Counted from the first letter of the stretch, positions 37,103 through 45,816 are shown. The stretch: DNA of 64,000 bases from CBDBIK01 sp965206145 (GCA_965206145.1 CBDBIK010000005.1:186001-250000), one strand, 5' to 3'. Program-made: numbers and translations. The notes: generated from the letters alone by a model not told the origin.

Positions 37103-37876
37103 ATGCCTTCTAAGCACCCGCCCATGGCCTACGTCGCCTCCGAAACCGAGGACGCGCAGGCATCCCGCACCGCCCTCGAGGCCCTCTACCCCTCCGTCCC
37201 GCCGGAAGAGGCCGAGGTCATCGTGGTTCTCGGGGGCGATGGGACCATGCTCGACGTGCTGGCCCGCTGGGGAGCGGCAGGCAAACCTATTTACGGCATG
37301 AACAAAGGGACGGTGGGCTTCCTCCTGAACAACTACCGGGAGAAAGGGCTCCCCCGCAGAATCCGTGAGGCACGCCCGGCGATCGTGCACCCCTTGCGCA
37401 TGCGTGCCGAGCAGGTGGACGGAACCGTTTCCGAGGGTCTTGCCATCAACGAAATCTCGCTCCTTCGGGAAACGCGTCTCACCGCTCGAATCCGCATTCT
37501 CATCGATGGCCATGAACGCATGTCCGAACTTGCCAGCGATGGAATCCTCGTCGCCACACCGGCCGGCAGCACTGCCTACAACCTGTCCGCGCACGGTCCC
37601 ATTCTCCCGCTTGGAACCCCGCTACTTGCGCTCACCCCGATCTGCCCCTTTCGCCCGCGGCGCTGGCGCGGGGCACTGTTACCGGAGAAATCCACCATCC
37701 GCTTCGAGGTGCTCGATTCGGATCTCCGTCCTGTAAGTACGACTGCGGGCAAGACGGAAGTGCGGAGTGTGCGCAACGTCGAGGTGGAAACGGATCACAC
37801 GACCTCGTTCACCCTTCTCTTCGATCCGCGCCAGCATCTTGAGGAGCGCATCCTCAATGAGCAATTCGTTCCGTGA
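37103..37876 (+). CDS. nadK: NAD kinase
   Basis: NadK phosphorylates NAD to NADP. The ATP/NAD-kinase motif GGDGT is at residues 44-48, the NEISLL motif follows near 125, and DGILVATPAGSTAY forms the substrate loop. The 257-aa length is normal for alphaproteobacterial NadK. It lies 23 bp downstream of moaA with GGAGAG before its ATG, so the two are probably one operon. Confidence 0.95.
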   Translation: MPSKHPPMAYVASETEDAQASRTALEALYPSVPPEEAEVIVVLGGDGTMLDVLARWGAAGKPIYGMNKGTVGFLLNNYREKGLPRRIREARPAIVHPLRMRAEQVDGTVSEGLAINEISLLRETRLTARIRILIDGHERMSELASDGILVATPAGSTAYNLSAHGPILPLGTPLLALTPICPFRPRRWRGALLPEKSTIRFEVLDSDLRPVSTTAGKTEVRSVRNVEVETDHTTSFTLLFDPRQHLEERILNEQFVP

Positions 37877-37974
37877 TTCAATTCGCTTGCACCCCTAGGC
37901 GCGAGTGACAAAAAATGTGCGCATGACCGCGAGCGAGGTATTGCCGGGCTGGTACAACGCCATTTTGATGGAAA

Positions 37975-38652
37975 ATGTGTGAACTTAATCTGTGTGTCGT
38001 CAAGCCCATAACTACTTATTCCATTCTCCGGAGCGAGCGAGGAGCAGGGTCGGTCGCGGCGGCGGTGCGGCCCCTGACCGACAGCGCCGCCGACGCGGCC
38101 GCCGCGGAGAGAGTGCGGAGAGCCGTGGAGGTACTGCCCGCCGAATGGATCCGCAAAGCCAACGGCACCAAACTCAGGGTTGCGAGCCTCCCTCCTAGCG
38201 GACAGGTCATGGGCGGGTACCACCAACCCGCCTCGAACAGCAGGCGGATTCCAGGTAGAAAGAGGCGAATTCTTCCGGCCAAAGAAGCACTCGCACTCGT
38301 GGGTGACGAGCTCGGAACCACGTTGCACGAATACCTCCACCACGTTCAGTACGTCATGCCTGAACTCGATCGGATGTTCCAGGATCTGCACCGCCGACGG
38401 ACCCGGACAGAGCCCTTGCGCGTTCTCCCCCGATACGGTGGCGGCAACGTGGGCCGGAAGGATGATTACGTCGATCAGTACTTCGGTAGGGAATACGCGG
38501 GGTTTCCCGCACCGGCCTTGGAGGTGATCACCGTCGCCCATCAGGTTCTCTTTCATCCCCGGCATGGGGAGGAATTGCTTCGGAGATTGATTCGTGATGA
38601 TCCGGAGATGCTGTATTTGGTTCTGGGCGTGCTTTTCCGCTACGATCCGTGA
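37975..38652 (+). CDS. Putative HExxH zinc metallopeptidase-like protein
   Basis: I do not recognise a named family with certainty. The 225-aa frame contains HEYLHH at residues 118-123, a zincin HExxH motif, and a downstream glutamate at 183 in PALEVIT that fits a third metal ligand. The order GGYHQP - HExxH - RRT.T.PL - KDDYVDQYFGREY - ALEVIT resembles the peptidase-like domain found in some phage minor head and polymorphic-toxin proteins; this is from memory. The start is uncertain: the ATG at 37975 has no clear ribosome-binding site, and residues 1-40 may not be coding. It is one base from the next gene. Confidence 0.6.
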   Translation: MCELNLCVVKPITTYSILRSERGAGSVAAAVRPLTDSAADAAAAERVRRAVEVLPAEWIRKANGTKLRVASLPPSGQVMGGYHQPASNSRRIPGRKRRILPAKEALALVGDELGTTLHEYLHHVQYVMPELDRMFQDLHRRRTRTEPLRVLPRYGGGNVGRKDDYVDQYFGREYAGFPAPALEVITVAHQVLFHPRHGEELLRRLIRDDPEMLYLVLGVLFRYDP

Positions 38653-38653
38653 C

Positions 38654-39040
38654 ATGGCAGTTCACACCATCATGCTTCCGGACAGGCTGCGTGGCCGCGA
38701 GCCGCGCAGCGTGATCTGGGATGACGAAAAGGGCACCGTCACTGGCGAACACTCCAAAGTGTCCCGGATGCAGGAGATCCTCGCCAAGCCGACGCCGGTT
38801 GATTTCAGCAACGACGAAATGGAAATCCATCTGCTTGATCCGGCCCACGACCCGCGCGATTTCTTATGGTTGCTGCTCAGGGCTTACTGGCCCATCCTCG
38901 ACGAGCCCCTCCGCCAAACGCTTCCTCCCGTCTTCCGGGACGTCGAACTCCGCGAAGGCGTTCCGTATCCCCCGTGGATCATAACCAATGAAGATGGGAC
39001 GACGACGACCCTGGTCCTTGGGCGCGATTACCTGCCGTGA
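38654..39040 (+). CDS. Unknown 128-aa protein paired with the HExxH gene
   Basis: The protein is not recognised. It is 128 aa, acidic, with no membrane segment or signal peptide. Visible stretches are an N-terminal beta-rich part (HTIMLPDRL, SVIWDDEKGTVTGEHS), a central helical part around DPRDFLWLLLRAYWPIL and a C-terminal TTTTLVLGRDYLP. Its ATG at 38654 begins one base after the stop of the HExxH gene, so the two are almost certainly one transcript. A partner, inhibitor or substrate role is possible, but nothing in the sequence decides. Confidence 0.6.
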   Translation: MAVHTIMLPDRLRGREPRSVIWDDEKGTVTGEHSKVSRMQEILAKPTPVDFSNDEMEIHLLDPAHDPRDFLWLLLRAYWPILDEPLRQTLPPVFRDVELREGVPYPPWIITNEDGTTTTLVLGRDYLP

Positions 39041-39701
39041 TCACGATCCACGAGGTGGGTCCAGAGTAGTCGCAGATCCGTCTCCGGGCCGGCAATGATG
39101 ACGTGGCGAACTGCCTCACGCAGCATTGCAAGCAGCAAAGCCCTCGTCCCGCATGCAGGATCGACAATCCTCAACTCCTCGAGACCCCAAACCGGCGGCC
39201 GCGGTTGTCGCCCTGGCCGCCCCGGTCTCATTATCTCCCCCTGATGATGATCCCAACTCGGGCGCGATGCCGTCGCTCGACAGCCCCGCCGGCCGGGAAG
39301 AATTCCCCGGCGAATCCATATCCACAATCCGGGTGATTTTCCGGCCCAAAAACGACCTCTGAAACGCCCGTAAAAATCCGTTTTCGGAGCCATTCATGGC
39401 TTCTGAAGCGAGAATATCCAGTTATTTTTTTCCATCCGGACTTGGATGGGCGACACCTGCAAAGTCCTTGTTTTTATGGGCTCCAGCCCGGTTCTTCCCG
39501 CTTAGTCCCGGCTCTTCCCGATATCCAGTTATTTTCGGTTCCCCACATCCATCAAGTAATATCAATAAGTTAAGGCTGGATGGTCATTCCTTGAATTTTC
39601 TCGCCCGAACTGATTCGCCCGAGTGTCCGGTCAGTGGCGAATGCGCCAGGGCTGGATTGTCGACATTGATGGTCAGGAATTCGATCGTTTTGTCACCGGC
39701 A
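39041..39701. other. Gap between the metallopeptidase pair and fic, with a possible methyltransferase relic
   Basis: No intact gene is seen in these 661 bp. The part from 39400 is markedly more AT-rich than the surroundings, and ATATCCAGTTATTTT occurs twice about 105 bp apart. On the minus strand around 39050-39190 a short frame reads LRIVDPACGTRALLLAML, like motif I of N6-adenine methyltransferases. Confidence 0.5.
39044..39190 (-). pseudogene. Possible fragment of an N6-adenine DNA methyltransferase
   Basis: A minus-strand frame contains LRIVDPACGTRALLLAML, close to the DPACGTG.FL SAM-binding motif I, but with Arg where the second glycine is expected. It stops about 35 codons later, without the catalytic NPPY motif, and overlaps no other conserved domain. 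If real it is a broken remnant; chance similarity cannot be excluded. Confidence 0.28.
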
Positions 39702-40877
39702 TTAGGTTGGTTCCGTTCCCTGACTGAGGATGCTCAGATAATCTCTGTAGACGAACATGCGTCCCCGCTGTTTGCCGGTGATTTCGCGCAACAGGCCAAG
39801 GTCGCGCAGATGCTGGACGGATTTGGCGACGGTCGGAGCGGACATGCCAGTTTCGCGTGCCGCATCGGGAATGGCGATAATCGGCTTTTTCTGAAGTAGC
39901 TGATGCACCCGCAGGGCCGAGGCCGCCAGCTGCCCAAGGCTTTCGATCTTGGCGCGATCTTCCTCGAACAGGGACAGGATTTGCTTGGCGGCATCGCCCG
40001 CCTGCAATGACACCTCCGTGATTCCATCGAGAAAGAATTCGATCCACGCCTCCCAGTCGCCATCCTCGCGCACCCGTTGCAGCAGGTCGTAATAGTACCG
40101 GCGATGGGTTTTGAAATAGAGGCTGAGATAGAGGATCGGTTCCTTCAGAATGCCTTTGTCGCAAAGCAGCAGTGTGATCAGCAGACGGCCCAGTCGGCCA
40201 TTGCCATCAAGGAACGGGTGGATGGTTTCGAACTGTACATGGACCAGTCCGGCCTTGACCAGCGTGGGCACGGCGGGTGTGTCGGCATGGATGAAAGCCT
40301 CGAGATCGGACATCAGATCCAGCACCGATTCCTGTGGCGGGGGCACGAACAGCGCATTGCCTGGCCGAGTGCCGCCACCGATCCAGTTTTGAGAACGGCG
40401 AAACTCGCCGGGCTGTTTGGTGGCACCCCGCCCCTTGGCCAGCAGAATCTCATGAGTTTCACGCATGAGGCGAAGGGAAATCGGAAAACCACCCCGGATC
40501 CGCTCCAACCCGTGGTTCATGGCTGCTACATAGTTCGACACCTCAACCACGTCGTTGATCGGCACGCCGGGGGTCTCTTCGTTTTCGAACAACAAAAGGT
40601 CCGAGAGTGACGACTGCGTGCCCTCAATCTGCGAGGATAGCAGCGCTTCCTTGCGGATATACATGTAGAGAAACAACGGTGTATCCGGCAGGATCGAGGC
40701 AATCCCGTCAAGCCGCCCCAGCGCCAGGTTGGCACGTTCCAGCGGACCATAAAGCTTGTCCATCTGCACCATTGGCTCAGGCGGCAACGCAGGCGGGATG
40801 AAAGCCTTTACGACCTCTCCGGCGGTTGAACTCGTGACAAATTTTCCGAGACGAGACGAATTTTCCAATGTCGTCAT
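39702..40877 (-). CDS. Fic family protein (AMP-transferase) with C-terminal winged helix
   Basis: Fic enzymes usually transfer AMP from ATP to hydroxyl side chains of target proteins. The Fic motif HPFLDGNGRLGR is at residues 220-231 and is intact. An N-terminal inhibitory helix motif S81xxxE85G86 (SSQIEG) marks the self-inhibited class II type. The last 80 residues (IPDAARETGMSAPTVAKSVQHLRDLGLL) form a winged helix-turn-helix, suggesting DNA binding or autoregulation. The 391-aa length fits stand-alone Fic proteins. It is on the opposite strand from its neighbours, with no antitoxin gene beside it. Confidence 0.93.
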   Translation of the reverse strand: MTTLENSSRLGKFVTSSTAGEVVKAFIPPALPPEPMVQMDKLYGPLERANLALGRLDGIASILPDTPLFLYMYIRKEALLSSQIEGTQSSLSDLLLFENEETPGVPINDVVEVSNYVAAMNHGLERIRGGFPISLRLMRETHEILLAKGRGATKQPGEFRRSQNWIGGGTRPGNALFVPPPQESVLDLMSDLEAFIHADTPAVPTLVKAGLVHVQFETIHPFLDGNGRLGRLLITLLLCDKGILKEPILYLSLYFKTHRRYYYDLLQRVREDGDWEAWIEFFLDGITEVSLQAGDAAKQILSLFEEDRAKIESLGQLAASALRVHQLLQKKPIIAIPDAARETGMSAPTVAKSVQHLRDLGLLREITGKQRGRMFVYRDYLSILSQGTEPT

Positions 40878-40917
40878 GGTTGTATTTTGCGCCTTTCCTT
40901 AGCAATGTAGTTATTAA

Positions 40918-40946
40918 AGAATAGAGCCTAATCATTTCTTTATCAA
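40918..40946 (-). promoter_or_regulatory. Sigma-70-type promoter of fic
   Basis: On the minus strand TTGATA (40941-40946) and TATTCT (40918-40923) are 17 bp apart, about 40 bp upstream of the fic ATG. The -35 box lies inside repeat copy A. Confidence 0.6.
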
Positions 40947-41003
40947 AGTTTTACGAAACGATGTGGCGCAATCGTTTCTTTATCAAATTTCTAACGAAAG
41001 GAT
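40930..41003. repeat. Two imperfect direct repeats upstream of fic
   Basis: Copy A (40930-40962) and copy B (40970-41003) share the core AATC(A/G)TTTCTTTATCAAA and then a CGAAA(C/G)GAT end, with a period of 40 bp. Shorter relatives of AATCNTT occur at about 41096 and 41131. Confidence 0.8.
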
Positions 41004-41126
41004 CCTTATTTTCGGAGTGAGATAGCGGTTTTATTGCATTCCCTTTTTCTTTGCTGAACAAAAAGAGAACTTATGTGATTCGGCCTTGTATGTCAATCGT
41101 TTTCATGGATTTTAGGCACTTAAGTA

Positions 41127-41132
41127 TATAAT
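41127..41132 (+). promoter_or_regulatory. Possible -10 box of the acyl-CoA dehydrogenase gene
   Basis: A perfect TATAAT lies 65 bp upstream of the ATG. No good -35 hexamer is found 16-18 bp before it, so the promoter would need an activator or a weak -35. Confidence 0.4.
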
Positions 41133-41197
41133 CGCTTCCCTTTCTGTTTGGCCGGGCACACCCCGTATACTCGGCTTTATCGCTAGAGGAGACGACC

Positions 41198-42976
41198 ATG
41201 TCCGAGTACGTAGCCCCCGTCGAAGACCTACGCTTTGTCATTAATGACGTGGCAGGCTTAGGTTCCCTCTCCGAGAGAAACGAAACCACGCCTGAACTCG
41301 TAGACCAGATCCTCGGTGAAGCGGGACGTTTCTCCGGCGAAGTGTTGGCACCGCTCAACCGTCAGGGTGACATTGAGGGCTCTCGGCTTGAGAACGGGGT
41401 GGTGCGGGTACCCGAGGGATTTTCGGACGCCTACCGGAATTTCTCCGAGGGGGGCTGGGGATCGGTTTCGGCACCCAAGGAATGGGGTGGACAAGGGCTT
41501 CCCTTGGTCATCAGCACAGGCCTCAACGAAATTTGGCAGTCGGCCAACATGGGGCTGGCTAACTGCATGATGCTGACCCAGGGTGCGGTCGAGCTGCTGG
41601 CTACGCACGGGACCGAGGAGCAGAAGCAGAAGTACCTCCCGAAGCTCGTTAGCGGCGAGTGGTCGGGAACCATGAACCTTACCGAACCTCATGCCGGCTC
41701 CGATGTCGGCAGACTCACCACCCGCGCGGTTCCCGCCAATGGCGGATGGCATCTTCATGGCAGCAAAATCTTCATCACCTTCGGCGATCACGACATGAGC
41801 GAAAACATCGTTCATTTGGTGTTGGGGCGTCTGCCCGATGCGCCCGAGGGCGTGCGGGGAATTTCTTTGTTCGTGGTGCCAAAGCGAAAGATTGAGCCCG
41901 ACGGAACGCCTGGCGAGCACAACGATGTCCGCGTCGCCTCCCTCGAACACAAGCTTGGACAAATGGCGAGCCCCACTTGCGTCCTGCTCTACGGCAACAA
42001 TTCAGGTGCCGAGGCGGAGCTCGTGGGAGAGCCGCACGGCGGGCTCCGGGCGATGTTCACAATGATGAACCACGCTCGTCTCAACGTCGGAATCCAAGGA
42101 GTCGCCATTGCTGAACGCGCCTACCAGCAAGCGCGTAACTATGCGAAGGAAAGAGTCCAGGGCTTCCCGATCGAAAATCCCGGAGAAGGGGCGGTGCCGA
42201 TTATCCGCCACCCGGACGTGCGCCGAATGGTGATGGACATGAGAGCGCGAACCGAGGCGATCCGGGCGCTCGCGATCGTGCTTGCGGGGGCGCTCGACCG
42301 CGGCAAGGGCGATCTCGAGGAAAAAGATCGGGCCGAGGCAACGAGCCTTGCCGAGGTGCTCACGCCGATCGTCAAGGGCTGGTGCACCGACGAAGGCGTT
42401 GCCGTGACCTCCACCGGCATCCAGGTCCACGGCGGGATGGGCTACATCGAGGAAACGGGTGCATCCCAGCACTACAGGGATGCTCGCATTCTCCCTATCT
42501 ATGAGGGAACCAACGGAATCCAAGCTCTCGACCTGTTGCGCCGCAAGCTCCCGATGGAGGATGGCCACGCCTTTGCGAGCTTTGTTGGGACGATCAAGGC
42601 GACCGCTCGGGAGCTTGTCGAAGCAGGTGGAGACGATCTTCCTGTGATCGGTGGGAAACTCCAGGAGGCGGCAAAGACACTGGACGAAACCGGGCAGTGG
42701 CTTGCCAAAACGTTCGTAGACGACCCGAGGAAGGCCGCTGCAGGCGCAACGCCGTTCCTGGAGATGGCCGGCGTCACGGCTGGAAGCTGGGTCATGGGCC
42801 GCGCAGCACTCTGCGCTTCTCAGCGCTTGGCTAGCGGTGAAGACTCACCGTTTCTTACCGCCAAGATCAAGACGGCGCGCTATTTTGCAGACATGCACTT
42901 GCCGCGCACGGCCGCTCTCGCAGGACCGGTTCGCGTAGCCCATAAAACCATCGATCTGGTCACTGAAATCGATTGA
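41198..42976 (+). CDS. Acyl-CoA dehydrogenase with C-terminal extension
   Basis: This FAD enzyme introduces a trans-2 double bond into an acyl-CoA. The 592-aa length and the helical C-terminal extension place it in the long branch that includes 3-methylmercaptopropionyl-CoA dehydrogenase (DmdC). Motifs include MNLTEPHAGSDVGRL (FAD contact), KIFITFGDHD and the IHGGMGY-like VHGGMGYIEE near the catalytic base, then YEGTNGIQALDL. The start ATG has AGAGGAG seven bases upstream. It is convergent with tolB. The substrate cannot be fixed from sequence. Confidence 0.92.
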   Translation: MSEYVAPVEDLRFVINDVAGLGSLSERNETTPELVDQILGEAGRFSGEVLAPLNRQGDIEGSRLENGVVRVPEGFSDAYRNFSEGGWGSVSAPKEWGGQGLPLVISTGLNEIWQSANMGLANCMMLTQGAVELLATHGTEEQKQKYLPKLVSGEWSGTMNLTEPHAGSDVGRLTTRAVPANGGWHLHGSKIFITFGDHDMSENIVHLVLGRLPDAPEGVRGISLFVVPKRKIEPDGTPGEHNDVRVASLEHKLGQMASPTCVLLYGNNSGAEAELVGEPHGGLRAMFTMMNHARLNVGIQGVAIAERAYQQARNYAKERVQGFPIENPGEGAVPIIRHPDVRRMVMDMRARTEAIRALAIVLAGALDRGKGDLEEKDRAEATSLAEVLTPIVKGWCTDEGVAVTSTGIQVHGGMGYIEETGASQHYRDARILPIYEGTNGIQALDLLRRKLPMEDGHAFASFVGTIKATARELVEAGGDDLPVIGGKLQEAAKTLDETGQWLAKTFVDDPRKAAAGATPFLEMAGVTAGSWVMGRAALCASQRLASGEDSPFLTAKIKTARYFADMHLPRTAALAGPVRVAHKTIDLVTEID

Positions 42977-43006
42977 AGCCCGCCTCTGAAGGAACGGGTG
43001 AGTCGA

Positions 43007-44356
43007 TCAGGGAAAGCGCCTGTCCCGTACCGGTCCCCATGCGGGATCGGAAGCATCTTCGGGCGTCGGGAGTTCCCGCTCCAGATTTCCAGTGATGTCG
43101 ATCGAGTGGATCCTCACAGTATCACTTTCGCCGTCGATGCTTGGCGTGGTTCGGGCAAACGCGAGAATGCGCCCGTTCGGTGCCCACGAAGGGCCTTCGA
43201 CAAGAAACCCTTCCGCAATCAGGCGCTCACCGCTTCCGTCAGGCCTCATGAGGCCGATGTAGAATTTTCCATCCTGTGACTTCGTGAAGGCGATGTAATC
43301 GCCTCTGGGTGACCACACCGGTGTTGAGTAGGTCCCGGAACCGAAACTGATTCGCTCCGGGTTTTCGCTTCCGTCCGTCTTCATCACGAAGATTTGCGGT
43401 TTCCCCTGCCGGTCCGAGTTGAAGGCGATGCGATCGCCCTCGGGCGAGTAGGAAGGCGAGGTGTCGATCGCGCGAGTGTTGGTCAGGGGCGAGGAAATCC
43501 CGCTGACAAGATCCATGGTGTGGATGTTGGTTTTTCCGTCTCGGGCAAGAGACATGACGACCTCGCTTCCATCCGGTGAGAAACGGGGAGCGAAGGTCAT
43601 GCCGGAAAACTGTCCGAGTTCCCGATCTTCCCCGCTGGTCAGGTCGAGGCGGCGAATGGTGGGCATCCTCGCAGCGTAGGAGAGGTACACGGCTCCCTTT
43701 CCATCCGGAGAGAAACGCGGGGTGAGGACAAGATCCGTGCCATCGGTCAGGAACTCTTGGTTGGCCCCGTCCTGGTCCATGATCGCAAGGCGTTTTTTCC
43801 GGTTCTGTGGCGGGCCCGATTCAGACACGTAGAGAATTTGGGTGTTGAAATATCCCGCCTCGCCAATGACCCGCTCGTACACTCTGTCGGCAAGGATGTG
43901 AGCGATCCGGCGGTGAAGCGATGCCGGTGCCTTGAGCTTGATCCCAAGCATTTCCCGCTCGCCGTAGATATCCCAGAGCCGCACCGCGATATTGAGATTG
44001 TCGTCATCGTCTCGGGTAACCACCCCTGCGATTAGCAGCTGGATATCGAAAATCCGCCAGTAGCCGAAATCGGGGCGTACTCCGGGATCGATTGCGACCG
44101 CCACGTTGTCCCCGAGATCGATGCGGCGGAAAAGGACTGATCCCTCGAGGTCGGCTACGGAAATGGCGAGGATTTGCGCGGCACTCTGCGGGGAGGTCTC
44201 AAGGCTCTCATTGGCAAGTGAGATCGCAAATGGGATGGGTTCGATTCGCCCACCTGTGATGTCGATTTCTAAAGGTTTGTCCTGTGCGAACGCTGGCCCG
44301 AAATTCCCGAGGCCTCCGAGGGTCAGGAACAGGGCAGAGACGAGGGTGCGAAGCAT
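43007..44356 (-). CDS. tolB: Tol-Pal system beta-propeller protein TolB
   Basis: TolB is the periplasmic propeller that links the Tol inner-membrane complex with Pal during outer-membrane constriction. A Sec signal ends at about residue 24 (FGPAFA-QDK). The N-terminal domain spans to about 160, followed by repeated propeller blades with the LTPRFSPDGKGAVYLS and PSYSPEGDRIAFNSDR patterns. Length is 449 aa. It is the last visible tol gene; the next gene downstream is convergent, so no pal follows. Confidence 0.97.
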   Translation of the reverse strand: MLRTLVSALFLTLGGLGNFGPAFAQDKPLEIDITGGRIEPIPFAISLANESLETSPQSAAQILAISVADLEGSVLFRRIDLGDNVAVAIDPGVRPDFGYWRIFDIQLLIAGVVTRDDDDNLNIAVRLWDIYGEREMLGIKLKAPASLHRRIAHILADRVYERVIGEAGYFNTQILYVSESGPPQNRKKRLAIMDQDGANQEFLTDGTDLVLTPRFSPDGKGAVYLSYAARMPTIRRLDLTSGEDRELGQFSGMTFAPRFSPDGSEVVMSLARDGKTNIHTMDLVSGISSPLTNTRAIDTSPSYSPEGDRIAFNSDRQGKPQIFVMKTDGSENPERISFGSGTYSTPVWSPRGDYIAFTKSQDGKFYIGLMRPDGSGERLIAEGFLVEGPSWAPNGRILAFARTTPSIDGESDTVRIHSIDITGNLERELPTPEDASDPAWGPVRDRRFP

Positions 44357-44363
44357 CAGTGGT

Positions 44364-45362
44364 TCACGACTGCGGGCGGAAATTCAGGCGCACATTCTGC
44401 CATAGATCGTAATCATTCGGGGGCAAGCCTTGGATTTTTCTCGTCTTGTGCACGGCGAGCAGGGCACTGTCGACGAACGGCTGGAATTTCGGATCTTTGT
44501 CAGCGCGTTCCTGCGCTTCCTGGTCGATCTTCACGTTCGCGATCGTCCCGTCCAGGTCGAGATGAAGTACTAAGACGACCACCAGGTCGCCGGTGATTTG
44601 AAGGGCGGGCGGACGAGCCCAGTTCTCCTCGATCTGGTTCCGGATCTTTTGGTGAATCAATGCGGTGAAATTCGCTCGTGGCGGCTTGGCTGGGACTTCG
44701 TCGATGGGGAGGTCGATTTTCGCGAATTGCTCGACCACGTCGTCCTCCTTTTTCTCAAGCTTTCCCTCCTCTGTCTGTTGTGGTGCCGGCTTGGGCGGGG
44801 TTTCCGCGATGTCGCGCAGCATGTTGTCGAAGCGGCGACTGGGTGCCTTCGGAGGTGGTTGCACGTTATCGGCGGGCTTAGGAGGGGGTGCTGCGGCCGT
44901 AGGGGGCTTGGCCTGTGGTGGCACGGCGGGCGGCGCAGGCTTTTCCCCGGGAACCGGCAGAAGATCTGGAGCGGCGACAGTAGCAGGCGGTACAGCCCGC
45001 TGCTGCTCTGGCCTGGGTGGTGGCTTGGCAGGTGTCACCGGTGGCCGAGGTGCCACGGCAGCAAGCTTCACAGGCCTTTCATCCTTGGAGGTCCGCGTCT
45101 CCCGCGTCGGCAAAGCAGCTGGCGGCAGTGGAGCCGAAGAGGGGGTTGGCGTCCTCTCGGGCGGCAGCGGGGCTTGCGGGGTTTCGCTCGGTTGAGCGGG
45201 GATCCTGAGGGCAGGTGCCTCCGGTGCAGCTTCTCCAGCGATGGCGACTTCGACCTCGATGACGTTCGGGGGCGGTGGAGTGAAGAGCTTGGGGAGGCCC
45301 ATCCAAGCAACGACCGCGACGACGGCATGGAAGAAGAGTGAATAAAAGGTGTTGCGAGACAC
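44364..45362 (-). CDS. tolA: Cell envelope integrity protein TolA (TonB-like C-terminal domain)
   Basis: TolA spans the periplasm from the TolQR motor to outer-membrane partners. A single N-terminal transmembrane helix (FFHAVVAVVAWMGL) is followed by a long Pro/Ala-rich region (about residues 28-190), a charged helical part and the C-terminal domain with KIRNQIEENWARPP. The start is GTG at 45360-45362, four bases after tolR. The proline-rich middle replaces the Ala/Lys/Glu helix of enteric TolA. Confidence 0.93.
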   Translation of the reverse strand: MSRNTFYSLFFHAVVAVVAWMGLPKLFTPPPPNVIEVEVAIAGEAAPEAPALRIPAQPSETPQAPLPPERTPTPSSAPLPPAALPTRETRTSKDERPVKLAAVAPRPPVTPAKPPPRPEQQRAVPPATVAAPDLLPVPGEKPAPPAVPPQAKPPTAAAPPPKPADNVQPPPKAPSRRFDNMLRDIAETPPKPAPQQTEEGKLEKKEDDVVEQFAKIDLPIDEVPAKPPRANFTALIHQKIRNQIEENWARPPALQITGDLVVVLVLHLDLDGTIANVKIDQEAQERADKDPKFQPFVDSALLAVHKTRKIQGLPPNDYDLWQNVRLNFRPQS

Positions 45363-45366
45363 CGGT

Positions 45367-45813
45367 TCAGTTCCCTTGGCCGCCTTTCGGAGGCACCGTC
45401 ACAAGAGCCACCCGCGGATACCCCGCAGCGGTTACCTGCCCGACGACCTGCATGATACGTCCGTAGTTCACTTCCGAATCCCCTCGGACAAAAATCTTTC
45501 GATCGGGATGGGCACCGATCACCGCCGCAAGTTTGGAACCCACGGTGTCTGCCTCGACTTCGGTTGCCTCGAGGAACACGCGCCCCTCACTGTCGATCGT
45601 GATCGTGACCGGCTCATCGGTTCCCGGAAGGGCTTCAGCTTCCGCTGTGGGCAGGTTGACGTTTACGCCCGAGGTCAGGAGCGGAGCAGTGATCATGAAC
45701 ACCACTAGCAGTACCAACATCACGTCGACCAACGGAGTGACATTGATCTCGGCAATCGGTGTGTGATTGCCCGTCCGCCTATTCCTCTTCTGGTTTTTGT
45801 TCATCACCACCAT
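45367..45813 (-). CDS. tolR: Tol-Pal system protein TolR
   Basis: TolR is an inner-membrane ion-potential subunit of the ExbD family (148 aa). A single transmembrane helix contains the motor aspartate in NVTPLVDVMLVLLVVFMI. The periplasmic domain follows. Two in-frame ATG codons (45813 and 45804) are possible; the first is taken, three bases from the tolQ stop. Confidence 0.96.
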   Translation of the reverse strand: MVVMNKNQKRNRRTGNHTPIAEINVTPLVDVMLVLLVVFMITAPLLTSGVNVNLPTAEAEALPGTDEPVTITIDSEGRVFLEATEVEADTVGSKLAAVIGAHPDRKIFVRGDSEVNYGRIMQVVGQVTAAGYPRVALVTVPPKGGQGN

Positions 45814-45816
45814 CGT

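Larger units (their letters stand above)
40878..41197. other. AT-rich divergent promoter region of fic and acyl-CoA dehydrogenase
   Basis: The 320 bp hold a fic promoter (minus), two long direct repeats and a TATAAT box reading toward the dehydrogenase. The stretch is far more AT-rich than the rest of the window. No coding frame is supported. Confidence 0.8.

Noticed and set aside
37929..37980. Short frame starting MTASEVLPGWYNAI just before the HExxH gene
   Set aside because: Only 19 codons; it might be a frameshifted N-terminus of the next gene but nothing supports that firmly.
41158..41175. TATACT near 41165 as the dehydrogenase -10 box
   Set aside because: No -35 at a usable distance and too close to the ribosome-binding site; the TATAAT at 41127 is better.
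44598..45341. Long plus-strand open frame over tolA
   Set aside because: It mirrors the proline-rich tolA region as a Gly/Trp/Arg-rich shadow with no family features.
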